A DNA stretch of 64,000 bases from CAYSCW01 sp964429795. GTDB lineage: Bacteria; Acidobacteriota; Aminicenantia; Aminicenantales; Aminicenantaceae. The stretch spans positions 1-64,000 of the forward strand of contig CAYSCW010000004.1 in assembly GCA_964429795.1 (NCBI GenBank). Reading direction: 5' to 3'. Positions within the stretch are counted from its first letter, which is position 1; every line of letters begins with the position of its first letter. The notes under the pieces are model-generated. The model saw nothing but the letters and a program-made list of their open reading frames with translations. It ran no database searches and was not told where the DNA came from. A program made the translations under genes and the position numbers. Below are positions 1 to 7,539 of the stretch, in pieces.

Positions 1-2
1 TC

Positions 3-503
3 TGGCTTGCTTGGGGCGCTCAGGATACCTCCTGCTTCATGCCCCTTTATGGCGCCGGGATAACCGAGATACCCAAATCTTTCGAAATCGGAGACCACTT
101 TATCCTTGACAGAAACTCTGCCCGCTGGGCGTTCGATTATGTCGGTTTTCACACCCAGGTCGCCTATTCACTGGCTATCGAAGACGTGAAAAAAGCCCGG
201 GAAAAGTGGGAAAAATCGGCCTTGAAAAACACTGCGGCTATCGACAAGGCTGCTTTGGAGCTCTACAAGCAAGATCCTGACCTGGCAAGGGAATTTTTAA
301 CCACTTACTGCCTGAACAATGCAGAGAGGGTCATCAAGGCCTGGTGGGAACTGGGCGACCAGTTGCTGGTCAAATATAACCATCTCTTCATCTATAATCC
401 GGAGACCAGAGAGAGAAATACTATCCAATATCCCGACTGGTGGCTCCGGATTATTATCGAACACCAGAAGCTCGAGCCGCGGTCTGAAACAGAACATGAT
501 TAA
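3..503 (+). CDS. C69-family dipeptidase, C-terminal part (partial at window start)
   Basis: This is the 3' end of a gene whose start lies before the window; the reading frame is open from base 3. The visible ~167 residues resemble the C-terminal third of peptidase family C69 (Ntn-hydrolase dipeptidases such as PepD): an APxTS-like stretch of small and aromatic residues, then 'PLYGAGITEIP' and a long helical tail. The catalytic N-terminal Cys is outside the window, so activity cannot be judged. The family cleaves dipeptides, which fits the other peptide-use genes here (Xaa-Pro peptidase, POT transporter). Family assignment is from remembered sequence character and is moderately secure. The stop is followed by a 77-base gap before the next gene on the same strand. 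Confidence 0.6.
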   Translation, partial: WLAWGAQDTSCFMPLYGAGITEIPKSFEIGDHFILDRNSARWAFDYVGFHTQVAYSLAIEDVKKAREKWEKSALKNTAAIDKAALELYKQDPDLAREFLTTYCLNNAERVIKAWWELGDQLLVKYNHLFIYNPETRERNTIQYPDWWLRIIIEHQKLEPRSETEHD

Positions 504-580
504 AAAGAGAGAAAGCCGAATGAGAGTTCTCATTTGGGTCATAGATTCTTTAATTCAAGATTTAATAAAAGGGGGATAAC

Positions 581-1246
581 ATGAAAAACTTAACCGGATG
601 GAGTTTGTATTCTGTGCTTGGTTTAGTAACACTCTTCTTTTTATCCGCTCCAATTTTGGCGGAAACAGAAGTACCCAAAGCTCAGCAACCCATCCTCACT
701 ACCTCTGCTGGTCAGAGTCCAGATGTGACCACAGTTAACATCGTTCTGGATGAAGCAGGTATAACATATGACTATTGCGACGTTCCCACCGTTGATATGA
801 TAGAAGCTGGAGTCGGTTTGGCTGGCAAAGAGTCAGGTCCCGGATTCCATGTGGAAGTCCATACTGATCTCGAAAAATATCCCACCGGGACTCCCTACAA
901 GACAGTAATCTTCGCCATCGGAGCCAGCCTGAAAGGCATGGGAGCATCAGGCCTGACCGTTGATGCGGAGGTGAACCGATTGAAAAAGATCATCGATTAC
1001 TGCAAGGAGAAGGGAATCTTTATCATCGGTGTGCATGTCGGAGGCACTTCAAAAAGAGGGGCTCCGGGAAGTGACAACGAGCGGATGATCGATGCGGTGG
1101 CTCCTTATGTTGACTATCTGATCGTCACCAAAGACAGCAACCAGGACGGACGCTTCACCACCATAGCAGAAAACAAGGGAATACCTCTGAGCGAGGTTGA
1201 ATACGCCCTCGACCTTGTGGATATCTTCCAGCAAGTGTTCCAGTAA
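581..1246 (+). CDS. Secreted DUF6305-like protein
   Basis: A 221-residue protein with a clear N-terminal signal peptide (hydrophobic core residues 9-27, ending near 'ILAET'). The mature part begins with 'ILTTSAGQSPDV', a start typical, as I remember it, of the uncharacterised DUF6305 family. It has alternating beta/alpha character, including 'KTVIFAIGASLKGMG' and 'GIFIIGVHVGG', like a small Rossmann-type or flavodoxin-like fold. No catalytic motif is recognised. The start has a good ribosome-binding site (GGGGG, 5-6 bases upstream of ATG). Members of this family are often found as exported proteins of unknown role beside amino-acid metabolism; I do not assign a function. Confidence 0.65.
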   Translation: MKNLTGWSLYSVLGLVTLFFLSAPILAETEVPKAQQPILTTSAGQSPDVTTVNIVLDEAGITYDYCDVPTVDMIEAGVGLAGKESGPGFHVEVHTDLEKYPTGTPYKTVIFAIGASLKGMGASGLTVDAEVNRLKKIIDYCKEKGIFIIGVHVGGTSKRGAPGSDNERMIDAVAPYVDYLIVTKDSNQDGRFTTIAENKGIPLSEVEYALDLVDIFQQVFQ

Positions 1247-1282
1247 AAGCAGCTATTTCTGATTCAGTAAAAAACAGGAAAT

Positions 1283-1499
1283 CTAAAGGTTCACTTTCTC
1301 TTTGAAACAGTTGACATGAGTTCGGCTCACTGTAATCTCTTTGTTGTTTTTCATCTTGATCAACAGTTTTCCGCCAAACCACTGATGGATAGATTTGATG
1401 TATTCTCTATTTAAAATTTAAGCCCGGTGTACTCGTAAGAATTTTTCAGGGTCCAATAGCTTTTCCAGTTCCTTCAAGGTCAATAGATGCTGTGTCCTT
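1283..1499 (-). pseudogene. LytTR DNA-binding domain remnant
   Basis: Reading the minus strand gives the C-terminal half of a LytTR (LytR/AlgR-type) response-regulator domain: 'TLKELEKLLDPEKFLRVHRA', then an in-frame TAA, then 'ILNREYIKSIHQWFGGKLLI', and near the end 'ITVSRTHV'. The order F-x-R-V-H-R ... hydrophobic-N ... I ... V-S-R is the LytTR signature. The internal stop at about 1423 and the lack of any receiver domain upstream show that the gene is dead. The fragment stops exactly where an IS91-like transposase tail begins on the other strand, which suggests how it was broken. Confidence 0.7.
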
Positions 1500-1501
1500 G
1501 A

Positions 1502-1599
1502 TGCGGCGGCCAGATGAGGGTTATCGCCTTCATCGAAGAGCCAAAGGTTATAGACAGGATCATCCGCCATCTCAAGCTCAGCTTTCATGCCAAGCGGGT
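1502..1599 (+). mobile_element. IS91-type transposase C-terminal remnant
   Basis: The plus frame starting at 1502 reads 'CGGQMRVIAFIEEPKVIDRI' and continues 'IRHLKLSFHAKR'. This is the conserved end of IS91/ISCR-like (Y2 / HUH-type) transposases, where a zinc-ribbon 'CPxCGG-x-M' precedes 'R-V-I-A-F-I-x-x-P-x-V-I'. Only about 33 residues remain; a TGA lies immediately upstream (1499-1501). It is therefore a decayed element end, not an active insertion sequence. The flanking sequence to 1680 shows no second gene. Confidence 0.65.
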
Positions 1600-1686
1600 T
1601 AGGTTGGGTTGGGCCTCCCCCACCGCAGGTTACCCAGTACGCACTTCTTATGGCAGCCGAGGAGATGCGAAGATGCTTAATTTACC

Positions 1687-1715
1687 TTCACAATTTAGAT
1701 TGGAGCTAGTATAAT
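1687..1715 (+). promoter_or_regulatory. Sigma-70 promoter for the TPR gene at 1763
   Basis: TTCACA (1687-1692) and a perfect TATAAT (1710-1715) are separated by 17 bp. The predicted transcript start near 1722 leaves a 40-base leader with an AGGAGGG ribosome-binding site before the ATG at 1763. Confidence 0.6.
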
Positions 1716-1762
1716 AATAAAAATTATAAGAGCCTAAACTTGAACCTTAAAGGAGGGAAAAT

Positions 1763-2743
1763 ATGAAAAAGCTTTTAACTTTATTGGTGGGAATGGCTTT
1801 ATTGGCTTTTTGGATTGAAATCCCATTTAGCTCTGCTCAGCAGATGTACCTAGAGGAGAATAGGGCCTGCAAATATCTGGAACAGGGCAAAATCGATCAA
1901 GCTATTCTTCTTTTAAACAGAAAACTCAAGAGATATCCCCGCAACTACGACTGCCATCTCTATCTAGGTTTAGCCTATTATCTTAAGGGTGATTTTCAAA
2001 ATTCAATCAAGACATTGAGTAAAGTCGAGTTTGAAACTGAAAGGTTAGAAAAAGCAAAGAGTACTATTGAGGCAGGAAAGAGCATGGGTAGCTTTAGCCA
2101 GGAAGATGCTTACCTTAGCGGGAGTTCGGCTGTAGTCTTCACCAAAGAAAGAAGTGGAGTTCTGAAATTTGCTTTGGGAATGCTTTATAAGAAGAACAAA
2201 GATTATAAGAATGCCAGTAAAAGATTTAGTCAGGCTTTAAAATACAAGTATCCAGAAATTGAGACAAGAGAACAGCTTCTCGTGGTCCACTGCTTTCTTG
2301 AGGAATATGAGAAAGCAAAAAAAGAGCTCGAGGAGCTCCTGAAGAGTGAGAAAGAAAGTGATGAATTGTGCTTCATGAAAGGCTATCTTGCTCATTATCT
2401 CAAGGATGATGCCCAAGCCATTGAAAGTTTTTCTCGAATTTCAGAAACTATGATTTGGGCCAAGCAAAATTTAGCAATCATCTATTATAACCAGGGAAAT
2501 TACGACAAAGCCCTTGAAATCTGGCAAGAAATTCTGGCAGAAAACCCAAAGGATGTAGATTCGCTTAAAAATTCAGGAAGAGCTTATTTTCATCTTGGCC
2601 AGAAAGAAAAAGCCCAGGAACAGTTTGACAAGATTGGCTTGAAAATTAAGTTAGAGAAATATTCTCCTAAAACAATTCCCCTCATTCTCGTCGACCCATT
2701 CCCCGAGGTTGGATTTGACTTTCAGTGTAAGGTTGCATCCTGA
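1763..2743 (+). CDS. Exported TPR-repeat protein
   Basis: A 326-residue protein with a signal peptide (hydrophobic residues 4-22, 'SSAQQ' cleavage region) followed almost entirely by tetratricopeptide repeats. Repeats are visible around residues 32-85, 130-175, 175-260 ('NLAIIYYNQGNYDKALEIWQ') and 265-300 ('NSGRAYFHLGQKEKAQEQF'). TPRs act as protein-binding scaffolds; the location is predicted periplasmic. The ribosome-binding site is strong (AAAGGAGGG). It precedes a second TPR protein on the same strand (186-base gap), and together with the GWxTD protein they form a small group of exported, scaffold-like proteins. There are no enzymatic motifs and the partner is unknown. Confidence 0.75.
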   Translation: MKKLLTLLVGMALLAFWIEIPFSSAQQMYLEENRACKYLEQGKIDQAILLLNRKLKRYPRNYDCHLYLGLAYYLKGDFQNSIKTLSKVEFETERLEKAKSTIEAGKSMGSFSQEDAYLSGSSAVVFTKERSGVLKFALGMLYKKNKDYKNASKRFSQALKYKYPEIETREQLLVVHCFLEEYEKAKKELEELLKSEKESDELCFMKGYLAHYLKDDAQAIESFSRISETMIWAKQNLAIIYYNQGNYDKALEIWQEILAENPKDVDSLKNSGRAYFHLGQKEKAQEQFDKIGLKIKLEKYSPKTIPLILVDPFPEVGFDFQCKVAS

Positions 2744-2929
2744 ATTATACTTTTAAGTTCTGCTATTAAGAAAGATTGTCATTGGGAGCGAGTGAAGAGA
2801 TAGAGGACTTCTTATTATCAAGTAAGCCATCAAAATATCAGGTTAATTGAGTCCCAAGGTAAGAAAAAACAGAGTTGAATTTTCAGGTGGCATAAATTAA
2901 AATAATTTTTTGAGAGATTAAAGGAGTGT

Positions 2930-3928
2930 ATGGTGAGCAATAAAAACATATCCATGATATTCCTTGTTTTCCTTCTAAGCCTGAGCTTGACTTTAACTCT
3001 ATTCGGCCAGCAGGGCCGAGGGAAGGGAAGGATTCGGGGGACAGTTCAAGATGAAGTAGGAAATCCGATAGAAGGAGCTAAAATTGTCGCCCAGCATCTT
3101 AGGTATGATACCAAGTTTGAGTCTGAATCTGACGATAAGGGACATTGGGCTATTGCCGGTCTAGGAACAGGTTTTTTCCGGATTACGGTAAGCAAAGAAG
3201 GATATGGAACGACCTACCATGAGATGAGTATCAGTCAATTTTCGAGTAGAAATCCTCCACTCGAGTTTACCTTGAAAAAGATTCAAACGACTGGAATGAA
3301 TATGCCAGCTATTCAGGATGAAGAGACTATTCCGATTTTTGAGGAAGGCAACGAGCTTTATGAGCAGAAAAAATACAGCGAGGCAGTGGCAAAGTATGAG
3401 GAATTTCTTGAGAGGAATCCTACCATTTATCAGGTCAATATTAATATCGGCAGTTGTTACCAGGAAATGGGCGAGTATGATAAAGCGATCGAAGCCTACG
3501 ATGAGATTTTAAACAAGGTGAAGGAAGAGAAAGGCTCTATTGAAGGTGATGAAAGTGCTGCCAGAGCTCTGACCAGCTTAGGCGAGTGCTATATTAAGAA
3601 GGGTGACCTTGAGAAAGCCAGAGAATATTTAAAACAGGCTATAGATATTTTTCCGGGAGATGAAACCATCCCTTTCAATATCGGAGAGATATACTTCAAT
3701 CAAGGAGAGACAGACAAAGCAATTGAATATTTCAAATTAGCTATTCAAGTCAAAGAGAGCTGGGCAGCTCCCTACCAGAAATTGGGCTATGCTTACTTGA
3801 ATAAGGGCGAATATAAGCTGGCTGTAGAAAGCCTTAAGAAATTTTTAGAATTGGCTCCTGATGATCCTCAGGCCGAAACCATCCAGAATCTGATTCTCAA
3901 GCTGGAAGAATTAATCAAGAAACAATAA
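2930..3928 (+). CDS. Exported protein: carboxypeptidase-regulatory-like domain plus TPRs
   Basis: 332 residues: signal peptide (residues 8-26, ending 'LFGQQ'), a beta-sandwich of the carboxypeptidase-regulatory-like type at about 33-115 ('IRGTVQDEVGNPIEGAKI' ... 'GFFRITVSKEGYG'), then TPRs from about 135 to the end, e.g. 'NIGSCYQEMGEYDKAIEAYD' and 'LGYAYLNKGEYKLAVESL'. The regulatory-like domain is the same type that begins the TonB receptor at 7540-10596. The start is ATG at 2930 or GTG at 2933; the AAAGGAG box is better spaced for the GTG. The protein is likely periplasmic or outer-membrane associated and its role is unknown. It is convergent with the next gene, with only 7 bases between. 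Confidence 0.72.
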   Translation: MVSNKNISMIFLVFLLSLSLTLTLFGQQGRGKGRIRGTVQDEVGNPIEGAKIVAQHLRYDTKFESESDDKGHWAIAGLGTGFFRITVSKEGYGTTYHEMSISQFSSRNPPLEFTLKKIQTTGMNMPAIQDEETIPIFEEGNELYEQKKYSEAVAKYEEFLERNPTIYQVNINIGSCYQEMGEYDKAIEAYDEILNKVKEEKGSIEGDESAARALTSLGECYIKKGDLEKAREYLKQAIDIFPGDETIPFNIGEIYFNQGETDKAIEYFKLAIQVKESWAAPYQKLGYAYLNKGEYKLAVESLKKFLELAPDDPQAETIQNLILKLEELIKKQ

Positions 3929-3935
3929 AGATTGT

Positions 3936-4982
3936 TCAGCTCCCTTTTGCTCGGAGCAGCTTGCGCAGTCTTTTTCCTCTGACATTATCGGTCAGGCTAA
4001 AATAGATAAATTCACTCTCCGAAGGAAGGTTAAGTTCCCATGCCTTATCAATAGAGATTTTATTGGCGATCATCTCCTTTAGTCGTTCTTCAGAAAGAGT
4101 CAGGGATAAGGGTTCTTCTTTTTTGGTGAGGACCCTCTTTTGACTATCCCTTGCTTCAGCGGAGATCAATAAATCACAGGAATAATTTCCCCCTTCCTGT
4201 CGATAATCCAACCTGGCATAGGGGATTTTGATAAAAATTGAAGCAGAAGAGCCGTCTTTCTTTCTAATGACGTCCGCGGAAACGTCATAGTCAAAAATTC
4301 CAAGCTCACCCAGACTTCGCTCGTCCCTCTCAATCTCGCCCAGCAGATGATATTTTGCCAAGTCAGGCTCGTCCCATGTCGGTGAAACCATGGAAAAGGG
4401 AGTGATCTCTATGTTTGTAGTTAGCTTATAGTTGCCGGTGCTGTTATAGTCGACGAAAATAAGGCGCAGCGGACCTGAAAAATATTCAGGGTATTGATCA
4501 TAGACCCAGATTTCAGTCGGCCTTTCTGTTAAAGTCCCTGTTTCAAGGGTACTTGCTTGGACATATTTGCCTACTTCATAAGGGACATCCCCCATCGCTT
4601 TTTTAATGATGTTTGTCGGAGGACCCAGAAGAATGTAAATTCTTCCCCTGTCTGTCTTCCGGCCAGGCGTTCCTGCGCGAAAGGTTTTATCGGCTGTGGC
4701 CAAGCGGGCGTAATAGGTCTGGCGGAATTCGTTGATTGGGGTAGAAGGATCTGGATCTCGCCTTGCCCAGAAGTCTCGGATAAACTCTCCCCGATCTTCA
4801 GAAGGCATTTCTCTGAATATTTTCTCTTCGACAGGAAGAATGATGTAGCTTATGTTATCCAGGAACTTCTGGCTTGTGGGGTCAAGGGATAATTTTCCAG
4901 GGCCTTTACTGGCGCAGAAAACAAACAGAAGGCAGAGGCTGCAGCAGACTATTAATTTTATGGCACCTGAAATCTTTTTCAT
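3936..4982 (-). CDS. GWxTD-domain exported protein
   Basis: 348 residues. An N-terminal hydrophobic segment with Cys residues (residues 8-24) looks like a signal peptide; the Cys at 23 sits in 'FVFC', which is not a textbook lipobox. The body matches the GWxTD domain family known mainly from Acidobacteriota and relatives: 'FIRDFWARRDPDPSTPINEF' followed by 'DRGRIYILLGPP'. In the motif that names the family, Trp is replaced by Arg here ('GRKTDRG'). The C-terminal ~150 residues look like a beta-rich domain. The function of the family is unknown. The ribosome-binding site is strong (AGGAGGG). The gene is transcribed toward the TPR gene pair. Confidence 0.78.
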   Translation of the reverse strand: MKKISGAIKLIVCCSLCLLFVFCASKGPGKLSLDPTSQKFLDNISYIILPVEEKIFREMPSEDRGEFIRDFWARRDPDPSTPINEFRQTYYARLATADKTFRAGTPGRKTDRGRIYILLGPPTNIIKKAMGDVPYEVGKYVQASTLETGTLTERPTEIWVYDQYPEYFSGPLRLIFVDYNSTGNYKLTTNIEITPFSMVSPTWDEPDLAKYHLLGEIERDERSLGELGIFDYDVSADVIRKKDGSSASIFIKIPYARLDYRQEGGNYSCDLLISAEARDSQKRVLTKKEEPLSLTLSEERLKEMIANKISIDKAWELNLPSESEFIYFSLTDNVRGKRLRKLLRAKGS

Positions 4983-5186
4983 TTTCCCTCCTGCTTAAAT
5001 CTTCACTTTAATCTTTATCATACCCCAGCTTTCTTAAGTTCGCAACATCAAAAGGGATAGAGTAAGAATCTTTTTTCCCTTGATGGAAGACGTGGCCCAT
5101 GAAGCTGTGGTCGTCCCCCACTTTATCAACTTGGAAAAACTATCACTTAAAAAAGAGACGAACTTAAACGAAATGAATCTTATACC

Positions 5187-7334
5187 TCATGATTTTGGCT
5201 TAGTTCTTTGGATCAAAATGTCCAATTTTTTCCTCGCGCCAGGTGAAAGAAGCTGATAATATGGGCTTGCTTTTACTTTGATGAAATTATCATAGGCTTT
5301 GATTGTTTCGCCATTTTTCATATAGACTATACCTAAATCATAAACAGCCTGGCCAAAATCAGGCCTTAATTCCAATGCTTTTTCCAAGCAGCTAATCGCC
5401 TCCTCCAAATCGCCGACTTGAGCATAAGCAACTCCTAATCCTTGATAAGCAGTTGAATAATAAGGGTCGAGTTCGATAGCCTTTTTAAAGTTCTGCAATG
5501 ATTTCTTATAAGCTTCTAAATCTTTTGTTTTTAGGAAGATGGAATAGTGAAGGGCCCCAAGATTATTAAAGGCAATAGGATATTTATTATCTATCAAGAT
5601 AGATTTCTCGAAAGCCTTTAAAGCCTTCTCGAAATTTCCTTTGTGCCAATATGCAAGACCTATATAATTCCATATTTCAGGATCATACTCCATTTGATAT
5701 GAACTCTTTGCGGCGAGAACTTCAATGGCCTCATCATACTGGGCAGCTTCGACTAGATAATGAACATATGTGGATAGAATTTCATAATTTGTGGGAATGA
5801 ATCCAAGCCCCAGCTTCAAAGTCTCGAGAGCATCGGTCAACCTTCCCTGATCTCTATAAAGGTCGGATAGGTTTGTATAGGCTGTGGAAATGTCTTTTCT
5901 CTCTGTAATAACCTCTTTCAGGAGCTCGATTCCTTCTCTAAATTTGTGATCTTTGTAATAAACATCCATAGCCTTCGCGCATTTGTAATGATAGGGGAGA
6001 AGAACTTTTACATCTTCATTAGGGCTATAACTTTCTTTTTTTTGAACATGAAGGCTTGAGATATATCCCAGGCTTTTCAATATCTCCAGAGATTCTCTAT
6101 CTATCCTTTGTTCTGCCTTAATATTTTCATTCAGGGATTGTTTTTTGATGATTTGATTAAGTTGTTTCTGGTAGTTATCTAATTTTTTTCGTTTAGCGAG
6201 ATTTTCAAGTTCATTAAAATCTTTCTCTAAATTATAAAGCTCAGGAATGGGTGACTCTATAAACTTTTCCTTGCCATAAATATAGCCCCTTAATGGTGCC
6301 CAACCCTTGCTGTAATAAGGAGAGAGCGACTCAAAATATATGTTTCGCTCTGGGAGCTTCTTACCTTTTAAGGCAGGTAGAAGTGAAATGCCCTGGAGAA
6401 AAGATGGCTTTTCGATTTTAAGAACATCACAAACTGTCGGGAAAACATCTACATGCATGACATTTTGATGAACTTCCCCAGATTTTACACCGGGAACAGA
6501 AATTATGAGAGGCACCCAGATTGTCGAATTGTAAGCAAAAAAACCATGAGTCTTTTCATCATGTTCCCCCAGTGACTCTCCATGATCTCCAGTAAAAATA
6601 ATCATAGTCTGGTTAGACAGATTATTTTCTTTCAAGTGACGGAAAAGCCTTCCCAAAACAAAGTCGACATAGGCAACTTCTCCATCATAAGGATGTTTCT
6701 CATATTGAGTCTTGTAAGGCTCTGGAGGTTCATAGGGATCGTGAGGATCCCAACAATGAATCCACAGAAACCAGGGAGATTTCTGGCCATTTAACCACTC
6801 CAGAGCATTTTTCACTACAATTTCCGCCTTTCTTTCTCCAATCTCACGCTGCTCAGTACGCCTGATATCATAATTATCATCGTAGACATCAAAGCCCTGA
6901 GCAAGTCCAAATCTTGAATCAAGGGGATAGGCACCCACAAAAGCGGCTGTGGAATAGCCGTGATTCTTTAAATGCTCGGCTAAGGTTAAAAATTCATCTC
7001 TAACAATAAAATTAGAATTTTCATGAACTCCATGATACAGAGGCGTAGTTCCTAAAAGGATATTTGTATGGGAAGGCAAGGTAGTAGAGGTGTGGGCAAA
7101 TGCTTTTAAAAATAAAGTCCCTCTGCTGGCTAAATTGTCAATGTTCGGTGTTTTCTGATGTCCACTGCTGTAACAACTCAACCTATCCGGTCTGAGGGTA
7201 TCAATCGTAATGAGGAGAAAATTTAGTTTGTCTTCTTGTTTATTTTGGTTAGAGTGCAAAGGAGAAAAAGTTAAAAGTAAACTTAGGAGAAGATAGGGTA
7301 AAAAGCGAGAGAGAAGGAAACGATTTTTTTTCAT
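5187..7334 (-). CDS. Sulfatase/alkaline-phosphatase-fold hydrolase fused to TPRs
   Basis: 715 residues: signal peptide (8-28), sulfatase-type domain (about 36-430), TPR tail (about 440-700, e.g. 'YIGLAYWHKGNFEKALKAFE'). Metal-binding elements are visible: 'ITIDTLRPDR' (Asp45) and 'FTGDHGESLGEH'. At the place where sulfatases carry the formylglycine Cys/Ser (C/S-x-P-x-R), this protein has Thr85 in 'TLPSH', and Arg is replaced by His. Thr nucleophiles are known in phosphoethanolamine transferases of the same fold, so a phospho- or sulfo-transfer role is possible and a classical formylglycine sulfatase is unlikely. The substrate is unknown. No strong Shine-Dalgarno is seen before the ATG. Confidence 0.75.
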   Translation of the reverse strand: MKKNRFLLSRFLPYLLLSLLLTFSPLHSNQNKQEDKLNFLLITIDTLRPDRLSCYSSGHQKTPNIDNLASRGTLFLKAFAHTSTTLPSHTNILLGTTPLYHGVHENSNFIVRDEFLTLAEHLKNHGYSTAAFVGAYPLDSRFGLAQGFDVYDDNYDIRRTEQREIGERKAEIVVKNALEWLNGQKSPWFLWIHCWDPHDPYEPPEPYKTQYEKHPYDGEVAYVDFVLGRLFRHLKENNLSNQTMIIFTGDHGESLGEHDEKTHGFFAYNSTIWVPLIISVPGVKSGEVHQNVMHVDVFPTVCDVLKIEKPSFLQGISLLPALKGKKLPERNIYFESLSPYYSKGWAPLRGYIYGKEKFIESPIPELYNLEKDFNELENLAKRKKLDNYQKQLNQIIKKQSLNENIKAEQRIDRESLEILKSLGYISSLHVQKKESYSPNEDVKVLLPYHYKCAKAMDVYYKDHKFREGIELLKEVITERKDISTAYTNLSDLYRDQGRLTDALETLKLGLGFIPTNYEILSTYVHYLVEAAQYDEAIEVLAAKSSYQMEYDPEIWNYIGLAYWHKGNFEKALKAFEKSILIDNKYPIAFNNLGALHYSIFLKTKDLEAYKKSLQNFKKAIELDPYYSTAYQGLGVAYAQVGDLEEAISCLEKALELRPDFGQAVYDLGIVYMKNGETIKAYDNFIKVKASPYYQLLSPGARKKLDILIQRTKPKS

Positions 7335-7481
7335 TTCGATTAGTGGTTCGATGGTTTTATATCGCTACCTTCCATGTTATTTTAATCTTAAATTTGAATT
7401 ATTTCAAAATAATTTTTCAGTGAGGCTGAATTTTAGCCTCAGACGAAGAAGATGTAAGAATTTTTTCCCTTTTTTTAAAAA

Positions 7482-7509
7482 AAAGAGGGGAGGATATCCT
7501 CCCCTCTTT
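7482..7509 (-). terminator. Rho-independent terminator of the TonB receptor gene
   Basis: A perfect 28-base inverted repeat (arms reading AAAGAGGGGAGG and its complement, centre ATAT) is followed, in the minus direction, by a run of T residues. It lies 30 bases past the stop of the TonB receptor gene and between it and the divergent-side sulfatase gene. Confidence 0.85.
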
Positions 7510-7539
7510 GATTATCTGCTTGAGCTTGTGCGTCTCTAC

